A program made the position numbers and the translations under genes. Below are positions 1 through 6,769 of a stretch of 30,986 bases of DNA, one piece after another. The notes under the pieces were generated by a model, which worked only from the letters and a program-made list of their open reading frames with translations, ran no database searches and was not told the origin of the DNA. The DNA comes from Frankiaceae bacterium (GTDB lineage Bacteria > Actinomycetota > Actinomycetes > JAFAQI01), in contig JAVEEH010000170.1 of NCBI GenBank assembly GCA_030840545.1, positions 1 to 30,986 of the forward strand, in the 5' to 3' direction. How positions within the stretch are numbered: the first letter of the stretch is position 1; the number at the start of each line of letters is the position of its first letter.

Positions 1-717
1 GGAGCCGAAGTCGGGGGCAGTGCCGGCCAGGACGATGTCGCCTCGATCAACGAGGTGATCTTCCGCAGGTTCCGGCGCTATCTCGACGAGCGCATCGACA
101 GCGACCAGCTCGACGAGAGCCCGGACGCGGACGAACGACCGCAGCCCATCGACCCCGTCACCGGCAAGCCGAAGAAGTTCGCCTACCCGCCACAGCTCGT
201 CGTGGTCGACGGCGGTGCGCCGCAGGTCGCCGCCGCGGCCGCCGCGATGAACAAGCTCGGCGTCGACGACATCGCGCTGTGCGGACTCGCCAAGAGGCTG
301 GAGGAGGTCTGGCTGCCAGGCCGGCCCGAGCCGGTGATCCTGCCCCGGACCAGCGAAGGCCTCTATCTCTTGCAGCGTGTCCGCGACGAGGCACATCGTT
401 TCGCGATCACCTACCACCGGCAGAAGCGGTCCCGCTCGATGGCCCAGAGCACCCTCGACGACATCCCCGGGCTCGGCGAGCTGCGCCGCAAGGCGATCTT
501 GCGCGCGTTCGGATCGGTGAAGCGGTTGCGGGCCGCCACGGTGGAGGAGATCGCGGCGGTGCCGGGCGTCGGCCGGCGTACGGCGGCGGCGGTGCACGAG
601 GCCCTGGCCAAGGCCGAGCCGACCGCGCCCGCCGTCGACCCCACCACCGGAGAAATCGTTGAGCTAGCGACGGACACGGACCCGCTCCGGGTGGGAGGCT
701 TCGAGTCGAGCCCATGA
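1..717 (+). CDS. uvrC: UvrABC excinuclease subunit C, C-terminal part (5'-truncated by window)
   Basis: This is the last 238 codons of UvrC, the nuclease of nucleotide excision repair that cuts on both sides of a UvrB-marked lesion. The frame is open from base 1, so the N-terminal GIY-YIG and UvrB-binding regions lie outside the window. What remains is the RNase-H-like 5'-incision domain, with the acidic LVVVDGG strand at about window codon 70 and the conserved DEAHRFAITYHR block carrying the family histidine. It is followed by a tandem helix-hairpin-helix DNA-binding tail (IPGLG and VPGVGRRTA). A hydrophilic insert before LVVVDGG (about codons 35-58) looks disordered. The stop TGA (715-717) overlaps the rapZ ATG as ATGA, so the two are probably translationally coupled. 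The GTG at 55 is internal, not a start. Identification is very secure. Confidence 0.96.
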   Translation, partial: GAEVGGSAGQDDVASINEVIFRRFRRYLDERIDSDQLDESPDADERPQPIDPVTGKPKKFAYPPQLVVVDGGAPQVAAAAAAMNKLGVDDIALCGLAKRLEEVWLPGRPEPVILPRTSEGLYLLQRVRDEAHRFAITYHRQKRSRSMAQSTLDDIPGLGELRRKAILRAFGSVKRLRAATVEEIAAVPGVGRRTAAAVHEALAKAEPTAPAVDPTTGEIVELATDTDPLRVGGFESSP

Positions 718-1604
718 CCAACCCGACCGCCCCGCCCACGCCCGCCGCGCTCGACCTCGTCGTGATCACCGGTCTGTCCGGCGCGGGCCGCAGCACTGCC
801 GCGAAGTGTCTCGAGGACCTCGGCTGGTTCGTCGTCGACAACCTGCCGCCGTCCCTGCTCGGCACGATGGTCGACCTGGCGAGCCTGTCGCAGGGGTCGG
901 TGGACAAGATCGCCGTCGTCGTCGACGTCCGCAGCCGTGGCTTCACCTCCGACGTCCACGCCGCCTTGACCGAGCTCGACCAGAAGGGCCTGCGGCCCCG
1001 CGTGGTGTTCCTCGAGGCGGGTGACGATGCCCTCGTACGCCGGTTCGAAAGCGTCCGGCGGCCGCATCCGCTGCAGGACGACGGCACGCTCCTCGACGGC
1101 ATCGCCCGGGAGCGCGAGCTGCTGCGCGACCTGCGCGGTGAGGCCGACCTCGTCGTCGACACGACGGTGCTCAACGTCCATGAGCTGCGCGCGAAGATCG
1201 CGGCTGCGTTCGCCGATCCCGCGGCGACCGCCCTGCACGCGACAGTCATGTCGTTCGGCTACAAGTACGGTCTGCCGGTGGACGCGGACGTGGTGGTCGA
1301 CTGCCGGTTGCTGCCCAACCCGCACTGGGTGCCGGAGCTGCGCCCGCAGAACGGCCTCGACGCCCCGGTCCGGGACTACGTGCTGGCCCAGGAGGGCGCG
1401 CTCGAGTTCGTCGAGGCCTACGCCGCGCTGCTCCGTCAGTATGAAGCGGGCTACCTGCGCGAAGGCAAGCACTTCGCCACCGTCGCGGTGGGCTGCACCG
1501 GCGGGAAGCACCGAAGTGTCGCCGTTGCCGAGGAGCTTGCCGCGCGGATGCGTGCCGACGGTGTCGATGTCCGCGTCGTCCACCGCGATCTGGGCCGCGA
1601 GTGA
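714..1604 (+). CDS. rapZ: RapZ/YvcJ-family nucleotide-binding protein
   Basis: A 296-residue RapZ-family P-loop protein of usual family length. In enterobacteria RapZ is an RNA adaptor controlling glucosamine-6-phosphate synthase. In Gram-positives (YvcJ) it is a nucleotide-binding protein of less clear role, so the enterobacterial function should not be transferred. The Walker A loop is at residues about 20-28 (GLSGAGRST), with arginine where lysine is canonical. It is followed by the family block LGWFVVDNLPP and the C-terminal signature GCTGGKHRSV. Start: ATG at 714 overlapping the uvrC stop. A GGAGG at 694-698 is rather far (15 nt), which fits coupling to uvrC translation. The stop TGA overlaps the yvcK GTG (GTGA, 1601-1604). 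The uvrC-rapZ-yvcK-whiA order is the classic actinobacterial arrangement. Confidence 0.95.
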   Translation: MTNPTAPPTPAALDLVVITGLSGAGRSTAAKCLEDLGWFVVDNLPPSLLGTMVDLASLSQGSVDKIAVVVDVRSRGFTSDVHAALTELDQKGLRPRVVFLEAGDDALVRRFESVRRPHPLQDDGTLLDGIARERELLRDLRGEADLVVDTTVLNVHELRAKIAAAFADPAATALHATVMSFGYKYGLPVDADVVVDCRLLPNPHWVPELRPQNGLDAPVRDYVLAQEGALEFVEAYAALLRQYEAGYLREGKHFATVAVGCTGGKHRSVAVAEELAARMRADGVDVRVVHRDLGRE

Positions 1605-2566
1605 ACCCCCGGGTCGTCGCGTTCGGCGGCGGGCACGGCCTGTCGGCGTCGCTGGAGGCGCTGCGCCGGGTGACCGGGGAGCTCACCGCGGTCGTCACCG
1701 TGGCCGACGACGGTGGGTCCAGTGGCCGGCTGCGGGCCGAGCTGGGCGCCCTGCCCCCGGGTGACCTGCGCATGGCGCTGGCCGCGCTCGCCGGCGACGA
1801 CGAGTGGGGCCGGGTGTGGGCCGGGCTCACGCAGCACCGCTTCACCGGCGACGGCTCGCTCGCCGGCCACCCGGTCGGCAACCTGATCATCACCGCGCTG
1901 ACCGACCAGCTCGGCGACCCGGTTGCGGCGCTCGACCTCGTCGGCCGCCTCCTCGGTGCGGCCGGCCGGGTGCTGCCGCTGGCCGCCACCCCGCTCGAGA
2001 TCGTCGCCGACGTCGTCGGCATCGACCCAGCGGATCCGGGCGCGCCGGTCGAAGTCCGGGGGCAGGTGGCCGTCGCAACCACAGCCGGCCGCGTTGTCGC
2101 CGTACGCGTCGAGCCGCCCGAGCCGCCCGCATGCACCGAGGCGGTCCAGGCGGTCATGGAGGCCGACTGGTGCGTGCTCGGGCCGGGTTCATGGTTCACC
2201 AGCGTCATCCCGCACCTGCTCGTGCCTGAGATGGCCAAGGCCATCACCGGCGCCCGGGCCCGCCGCGCGATCGCGCTCAACCTCTCGCCGCAAGTGGGGG
2301 AGACCGACGGTTTCTCCCCGGAGACACATCTCGAGGTGCTGGCGGCGCACGCGCCCGACCTGGAGCTCGACGTCGTCGTCGCCGACGAGAGTGCGGTCGT
2401 CGGGGGAGACCGCACCCTGCGCGAGGCAGCGGCCGGCTTCGGTGCGGAGCTGGTGGTGGCCCGGCTGGCCCGCGACGACGGCACCCCCCGGCACGACCCG
2501 CAGCGGCTTGCCGCGGTCTACCGGGAGATCTTCACGACCTTCGGAGGCGATGCAGCATGGCGATGA
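1601..2566 (+). CDS. yvcK: YvcK/CuvA-family gluconeogenesis factor
   Basis: A 321-residue protein of the YvcK (UPF0052) family, a cytoplasmic fold related to CofD. YvcK binds UDP-sugars and is needed in Bacillus and mycobacteria for growth on gluconeogenic carbon sources and for normal cell-wall synthesis and shape. Visible signatures are the N-terminal GGGHGLSASL loop, VTVADDGGSSGRLR, the GHPVGNLI segment and the C-terminal NLSPQVGETDGF. It begins with GTG at 1601 inside the rapZ stop (GTGA). Its own stop (2564-2566) lies inside the first codons of whiA, so the gene is wedged between two overlapping partners and must be co-transcribed. Length and motifs are normal. Confidence 0.94.
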   Translation: MNPRVVAFGGGHGLSASLEALRRVTGELTAVVTVADDGGSSGRLRAELGALPPGDLRMALAALAGDDEWGRVWAGLTQHRFTGDGSLAGHPVGNLIITALTDQLGDPVAALDLVGRLLGAAGRVLPLAATPLEIVADVVGIDPADPGAPVEVRGQVAVATTAGRVVAVRVEPPEPPACTEAVQAVMEADWCVLGPGSWFTSVIPHLLVPEMAKAITGARARRAIALNLSPQVGETDGFSPETHLEVLAAHAPDLELDVVVADESAVVGGDRTLREAAAGFGAELVVARLARDDGTPRHDPQRLAAVYREIFTTFGGDAAWR

Positions 2567-3543
2567 CAGCCGCGGTCAAGGACGAGCTGGCCCGGCTGCC
2601 GGTCACCAAGCCCTGCTGCCGCAAGGCCGAGATGGCCTCGTTGCTGAGGTTCGCCGGCGGCCTGCACCTCAACTCCGGCCATCTGGTCGTCGAGGCCGAG
2701 GTCGACGCCGGTGCGATCGCGCGGCGACTCCGCAAGGACCTGGCCGAGGTCTATGGCCATGCGTCCGAGATGGCGGTCGTCTCCGCCGGCGGCCTGCGCA
2801 AGGGCTCGCGCTACCTGGTGCGGGTGACCAAGGACGGGGACTCGCTGGCCCGGCAGACCGGACTGGTCGACGGCCGCGGCCGCCCGGTCCGCGGCCTGCC
2901 ACCGCAGGTCGTGTCCGGGGCCACCTGCGACGCCGCCGCCGCCTGGCGGGGAGCGTTCCTCGCCCACGGCTCGCTGACCGAGCCGGGCCGGTCGTCGTCG
3001 CTGGAGCTCACCTGCCCGGGACCGGAGTCGGCGCTCGCCATGGTGGGTGCGGCCCGGCGGCTCGGAGTGCAGGCCAAGGCGCGAGAGGTGCGCGGGGTCG
3101 ACCGGGTCGTCGTGCGTGACGGCGACGCCATCGGCGTGATGCTGACCAAGCTCGGCGCGCACGACAGCGTGCTGGCCTGGGAGGAGCGCCGGATGCGGCG
3201 CGAGGTGCGCGCGACCGCCAACCGGCTCGCCAACTTCGACGATGCCAACCTGCGGCGGTCGGCCCGGGCCGCGGTCGCCGCCGGCGCCCGGGTGTCGCGG
3301 GCGTTGGAGATCCTCGCCGACGAGGCACCCGAACACCTGTTGTCCGCCGGACGGCTGCGGCTCGAGCACTCGCAGGCATCGCTGGAAGAGCTGGGCGCGC
3401 TGGGCGACCCGCCGCTGACGAAGGACGCGATCGCCGGTCGGATCCGGCGGTTGCTCGCGATGGCCGACAAGCGGGCCGACGACCTCGGCATCCCCAACAC
3501 CGAGGCCAGCCTGACTCCGGAGATGCTCGCGGACGTCCAGTAG
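2557..3543 (+). CDS. whiA: Sporulation/cell-division regulator WhiA
   Basis: A 328-residue WhiA protein: an N-terminal LAGLIDADG-homing-endonuclease-like fold without nuclease function (the KPCCRKAEMASLLRFAGGL block) followed by a C-terminal helix-turn-helix (about residues 285-325). In Streptomyces it works with WhiB to switch on septation genes. In non-sporulating Gram-positives it affects division and chromosome segregation by an unclear route, so the gene alone does not prove sporulation. Start: ATG at 2557, 9 nt after GGAGG (2543-2547). A second in-frame ATG lies at 2563 and could also be used. The start overlaps the end of yvcK. Stop TAG at 3541-3543, then 57 nt to the gap start. Confidence 0.95.
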   Translation: MAMTAAVKDELARLPVTKPCCRKAEMASLLRFAGGLHLNSGHLVVEAEVDAGAIARRLRKDLAEVYGHASEMAVVSAGGLRKGSRYLVRVTKDGDSLARQTGLVDGRGRPVRGLPPQVVSGATCDAAAAWRGAFLAHGSLTEPGRSSSLELTCPGPESALAMVGAARRLGVQAKAREVRGVDRVVVRDGDAIGVMLTKLGAHDSVLAWEERRMRREVRATANRLANFDDANLRRSARAAVAAGARVSRALEILADEAPEHLLSAGRLRLEHSQASLEELGALGDPPLTKDAIAGRIRRLLAMADKRADDLGIPNTEASLTPEMLADVQ

Positions 3544-3551
3544 CGCTCGGA

Positions 3552-3557
3552 TAACCT
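3552..3557 (+). promoter_or_regulatory. Candidate -10 box for the gap-pgk-tpiA operon
   Basis: TAACCT in the 57-nt gap between whiA and gap fits the actinobacterial TANNNT -10 pattern. It would start transcription near 3564 and leave a leader of about 37 nt with a good ribosome-binding site. No convincing -35 hexamer is visible, so read-through from whiA may be the main source. Confidence 0.3.
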
Positions 3558-3586
3558 CGGGCCGTTCGTCGCGTCGTACAGCTATC

Positions 3587-3592
3587 GAGGAG
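3587..3592 (+). promoter_or_regulatory. Ribosome-binding site deciding the gap start
   Basis: GAGGAG ends 8 nt before the GTG at 3601 and overlaps the upstream in-frame GTG at 3592. The downstream GTG is therefore the workable start codon. Confidence 0.65.
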
Positions 3593-3600
3593 TGAGCAGC

Positions 3601-4608
3601 GTGGCCACTCGGGTTGGTGTCAACGGCTTCGGCCGCATCGGGCGGAACTACTTCCGCGCGCTGCTCGCCAGCGGGCAGGACCTGGAGGTCGTCGCCTACA
3701 ACGACCTCGGCGACACGCGCACGATCGCACACCTCCTCAAGTACGACTCGATCCTCGGTCGGCTCGGCGAAGAGGTGCAGGTCACTGATGACGGCATCCA
3801 GGTCGGCAGCCGACACATCAAGGGCCTCGCCGAGAAGGGTGGCCCGGGTGCGCTCCCGTGGGGCGACCTCGGCGTCGACATCGTCATCGAGTCGACCGGC
3901 ATCTTCACCAAGGCCGCGGACGCTCGCCAGCACGTCGACAAGTCCGGCGCCAAGAAGGTCATCATCTCCGCGCCCGCGACCGACGAGGACATCACGATCG
4001 TGCTGGGCGTCAACGACGACAAGTACGACGGCAGCCAGACCGTGATCTCCAACGCATCGTGCACGACCAACTGCCTGGCGCCGATGGCCAAGGTGCTCGA
4101 CGACACGTTCACCATCGAGCGCGGCCTGATGACGACGATCCATGCCTACACGGCGGACCAGAACCTCCAGGACGGGCCGCACAAGGACCTACGCCGCGCC
4201 CGCGCCGCCGCGATCAACATCGTTCCGACGTCGACCGGCGCTGCGAAGGCGATCGGTCTGGTCCTGCCGCAGCTCAAGGGCAAGCTCGACGGCTACGCGT
4301 TGCGGGTGCCGATCCCGACCGGCTCCGCGACGGACCTCACGGTCACCGTCGGGCGCGACACCAGCGTCGAGGAGGTCAACAGCGCGATGCGCGCCGCCGG
4401 CGACGGGCCGCTCAAGGGCATCCTGCGCTACACCGAGGACGAGATCGTCTCGACCGACATCGTCACCGACCCGGCCTCGTGCATCTTCGACGCCGGGCTC
4501 ACCAAGGTGATCGGCAACCAGGTCAAGGTCGTCGGCTGGTATGACAACGAGTGGGGTTACTCCAACCGTCTCGTCGACCTCACCTCGCTCGTCGCGAGCC
4601 GGCTCTAG
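3601..4608 (+). CDS. gap: Type I glyceraldehyde-3-phosphate dehydrogenase
   Basis: A 335-residue phosphorylating GAPDH, converting glyceraldehyde-3-phosphate, NAD and phosphate to 1,3-bisphosphoglycerate in the cytosol. The Rossmann NAD loop NGFGRIGRN is at residues about 8-16. The catalytic cysteine is Cys154 in SNASCTTNCLAP. The NDL after the second strand (VVAYNDL) suits NAD rather than NADP, an inference from the family. The C-terminal WYDNEWGYSNR block is complete. GTG 3601 is preferred over GTG 3592 because the GAGGAG Shine-Dalgarno overlaps the latter. It is first in the gap-pgk-tpiA cluster: the pgk ATG follows the TAG stop by 4 nt. Confidence 0.96.
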   Translation: MATRVGVNGFGRIGRNYFRALLASGQDLEVVAYNDLGDTRTIAHLLKYDSILGRLGEEVQVTDDGIQVGSRHIKGLAEKGGPGALPWGDLGVDIVIESTGIFTKAADARQHVDKSGAKKVIISAPATDEDITIVLGVNDDKYDGSQTVISNASCTTNCLAPMAKVLDDTFTIERGLMTTIHAYTADQNLQDGPHKDLRRARAAAINIVPTSTGAAKAIGLVLPQLKGKLDGYALRVPIPTGSATDLTVTVGRDTSVEEVNSAMRAAGDGPLKGILRYTEDEIVSTDIVTDPASCIFDAGLTKVIGNQVKVVGWYDNEWGYSNRLVDLTSLVASRL

Positions 4609-4612
4609 AGGC

Positions 4613-5794
4613 ATGGGACAGGCTCTTCCCGGCGTCGACTCGCTCGGCGACCTCGACGGGAGGCGCGTGCTCGTCCGCTCGGACCTCAACGTGCCCCTAG
4701 ACAGCGGCACCATCACCGACGATGGCCGGATCCGCGCGAGCGTGCCGCAGATCGAGGCGCTGCTCGACGCCGGGGCCCGGGTGGTGGTCTGCGCGCATCT
4801 CGGCCGACCGAAGGGCAGCCCCGATCCGAGGTACAGCCTCGAGCCCGTCGCCCAGCGCCTCGGTGAGCTGCTCGGTCGCGACGCGCTGTTCGTCCCCGAC
4901 CCCGAAGGGGGCGACCGCTCGTTCTGGCAGCAGACCGACTTCGCGGTGCTCGAGAACGTGCGCTTCCACCCCGGCGAGACGAGCAAGGACGACGTCGAGC
5001 GCGGCGCCTACGCCGACCGCCTCGCTGCGTGTGCCGACTGCTACGTCGACGATGCCTTCGGCGCGGTGCACCGCAAGCACGCGAGCGTCTTCGACGTGGC
5101 GCTGCGGCTGCCGCACGCCGCCGGCGACCTCGTTCGCCGGGAGGTCGACGTGCTCAACCGGCTGACCCGCGACCCGCAACGGCCTTATGTCGTCGTACTC
5201 GGCGGTTCCAAGGTGTCCGACAAGCTCGCGGTCATCGAGAGCCTGCTGCCCAAGGTGGACACGCTGCTCGTCGGCGGTGGCATGTGCTTCACCTTTCTGA
5301 AGGCGCAGGGTCACGAAGTGGGTGACTCGCTGCTCGAGGCCGATCAGGTCGAGGCCGCCGGCCGGTTCCTGGAGACCGGCAAGGTGGTGCTGCCGGTCGA
5401 CGTCGTCGTCGCGACCGAGGTGAGTGCCGACGCGGACACGAAGGTCGTCCCGGCCGACGGCATCCCGGCCGGGAGCAAGGGCCTCGACATCGGCCCGCGG
5501 AGCGTCGAGGAGTTCAGCGCCGCGCTGGACGGGGCCCGCACCGTGTTCTGGAACGGGCCGATGGGCGTGTTCGAGCTCGCGCCGTTCGCGGCCGGCACCC
5601 GCGGCGTGGCCGCCGCCATCGCGGCGCTCGGCGACGACACCTTGACCGTCGTGGGCGGCGGCGACTCGGCTGCTGCCGTACGAGCCCTCGGCATCGACTC
5701 GTTGCTGTTCAGCCACATCTCCACCGGCGGCGGAGCAAGCCTGGAGTTTCTCGAGGGCAAGGAACTGCCCGGTCTCACCGTCCTGGAGGGTTGA
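4613..5794 (+). CDS. pgk: Phosphoglycerate kinase
   Basis: A 393-residue monomeric kinase that makes ATP from 1,3-bisphosphoglycerate. The N-terminal substrate motif VLVRSDLNVPL, the AHLGRPKG segment, the nucleotide-domain VLGGSKVSDK and the C-terminal GGGDSAAA and GGGASLEFLEGK loops are all present, so both lobes are intact. The ATG at 4613 follows the gap stop by 4 nt. The only purine-rich sequence, AGAGG (4607-4611), is too close to be a normal Shine-Dalgarno, so initiation probably relies on ribosomes finishing gap. The open frame extends upstream inside gap but has no family homology there. Its stop overlaps the tpiA start by one base (TGATG). Confidence 0.95.
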   Translation: MGQALPGVDSLGDLDGRRVLVRSDLNVPLDSGTITDDGRIRASVPQIEALLDAGARVVVCAHLGRPKGSPDPRYSLEPVAQRLGELLGRDALFVPDPEGGDRSFWQQTDFAVLENVRFHPGETSKDDVERGAYADRLAACADCYVDDAFGAVHRKHASVFDVALRLPHAAGDLVRREVDVLNRLTRDPQRPYVVVLGGSKVSDKLAVIESLLPKVDTLLVGGGMCFTFLKAQGHEVGDSLLEADQVEAAGRFLETGKVVLPVDVVVATEVSADADTKVVPADGIPAGSKGLDIGPRSVEEFSAALDGARTVFWNGPMGVFELAPFAAGTRGVAAAIAALGDDTLTVVGGGDSAAAVRALGIDSLLFSHISTGGGASLEFLEGKELPGLTVLEG

Positions 5795-6567
5795 TGTCCG
5801 GCCGCACCCCGCTCATGGCGGGCAACTGGAAGATGAACCTCAACCACCTCGAGGCCATCGCACTCGTCCAGAAGCTCGCCTACACCCTCTCCGACAAGGA
5901 CTACGACACCGTCGAGGTCGTCGTCCTGCCGCCGTTCACCGACCTGCGCAGTGTCCAGACGCTGATCGACGGCGACCGGCTGCGGCTCGGCTACGGCGCC
6001 CAGGACCTCTCCCCACACGACTCAGGTGCCTACACCGGTGACATCGGCGGCCCGATGTTGGCCAAGCTCGGCTGCTCCTACGTCGTCGTCGGGCACAGCG
6101 AGCGCCGGGAGCATCACCAGGAGACCGACGAGGTCGTGAACAGCAAGGTGGTGGCGGCCCTGCGCAACGGGCTCACGCCCATCCTGTGCGTGGGGGAGCC
6201 GCTCGACGTACGCCGGGCAGGTGGCCACGTCGCCCACGCGACCACCCAGCTCCGCGCCGCACTCGCCGACGTCGCGGCGGAGGCCGCGCGCGGCATCGTG
6301 GTGGCCTACGAGCCGGTCTGGGCGATCGGCACCGGTGAGGTCGCGACGCCGCAGGACGCGCAGGAGGTGTGCGGCGAGCTGCGGACGACCTTGGCCGAGC
6401 TCTACTCGGGCGACTTGGCCGACGGCGTCCGGATCCTTTACGGCGGCTCGGTCAAACCGGACAACGCGCCCGCAATCATGGCGGAAACCGACGTCGACGG
6501 GGCGCTGGTCGGGGGCGCCAGCCTCTCGGTCGAGCAGTTCTCCGGCATCGTCCGCTTCGCACGCTGA
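5794..6567 (+). CDS. tpiA: Triosephosphate isomerase
   Basis: A 257-residue TIM-barrel enzyme interconverting dihydroxyacetone phosphate and glyceraldehyde-3-phosphate. Catalytic residues are visible: the lysine in GNWKMN (Lys13), the histidine in VVGHSERR, and the glutamate with the flexible lid in AYEPVWAIGTG. The phosphate-binding YGGSVKPDN is also present. ATG 5794 is chosen over the adjacent TTG 5791 because GGAGG at 5785-5789 then has a 4-nt spacer. It closes the gap-pgk-tpiA operon. In many actinobacteria secG follows directly, but here a peptide transporter cassette intervenes. Confidence 0.95.
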   Translation: MSGRTPLMAGNWKMNLNHLEAIALVQKLAYTLSDKDYDTVEVVVLPPFTDLRSVQTLIDGDRLRLGYGAQDLSPHDSGAYTGDIGGPMLAKLGCSYVVVGHSERREHHQETDEVVNSKVVAALRNGLTPILCVGEPLDVRRAGGHVAHATTQLRAALADVAAEAARGIVVAYEPVWAIGTGEVATPQDAQEVCGELRTTLAELYSGDLADGVRILYGGSVKPDNAPAIMAETDVDGALVGGASLSVEQFSGIVRFAR

Positions 6568-6640
6568 GGCCGAGCGTCTCCGCCCGGTGGAGGTCAGGTC
6601 ACTGTCTGATCACAATTTGCCGTTCCGGGCCTGTGGATGG

Positions 6641-6669
6641 TTCCCACCGCGCGGCACGGGTCCTAGTTT
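6641..6669 (+). promoter_or_regulatory. Candidate sigma-70-type promoter for the peptide transporter operon
   Basis: TTCCCA (6641-6646) and TAGTTT (6664-6669) are separated by exactly 17 nt in the 202-nt gap between tpiA and the binding-protein gene. The -35 matches TTGACA at four of six bases and the -10 fits TANNNT. A start near 6676 would give a leader of about 95 nt containing two inverted repeats. Confidence 0.4.
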
Positions 6670-6678
6670 GTGGACGCT

Positions 6679-6693
6679 CGGCCGGTCCGGCCG
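6679..6693 (+). repeat. 15-nt inverted repeat in the leader of the binding-protein gene
   Basis: A 7-1-7 inverted repeat (CGGCCGG T CCGGCCG) begins about 10 nt after the candidate -10 box and overlaps the predicted transcription start. It could be an operator or an RNA hairpin. GC richness makes a chance origin possible. Confidence 0.4.
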
Positions 6694-6737
6694 TTGGCCA
6701 TTGTCGTGCCGACGTCCCCGGACGGCTACCACGAAGC

Positions 6738-6753
6738 GCGGAGCCGGCTCCGC
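6738..6753 (+). repeat. 16-nt perfect palindrome just upstream of the binding-protein RBS
   Basis: GCGGAGCC is followed directly by its reverse complement GGCTCCGC. The palindrome ends 5 nt before the AAGGAG ribosome-binding site (6759-6764), so it could be a protein-binding operator or affect access to the site. Confidence 0.45.
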
Positions 6754-6769
6754 AGAAGAAGGAGTGTCG

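Noticed and set aside
2518..4182. A 554-codon minus-strand open frame across whiA and gap
   Set aside because: It spans two well-identified plus-strand genes and a promoter gap, and shows low-complexity Arg/Val/Asp/Gly composition.
4541..4612. Longer N-terminus for phosphoglycerate kinase starting inside gap
   Set aside because: The extra 24 residues are out-of-frame gap coding sequence without family similarity. ATG 4613 gives the normal length.
6580..6594. CTCC/GGAG hairpin after tpiA as a terminator
   Set aside because: Only 4 bp of stem and no following U-run, so it is too weak to call.
6221..6769. In-frame upstream extension of the binding-protein gene into tpiA
   Set aside because: It would destroy the lipoprotein signal peptide. 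ATG 6770 has an ideal Shine-Dalgarno and a proper signal sequence.
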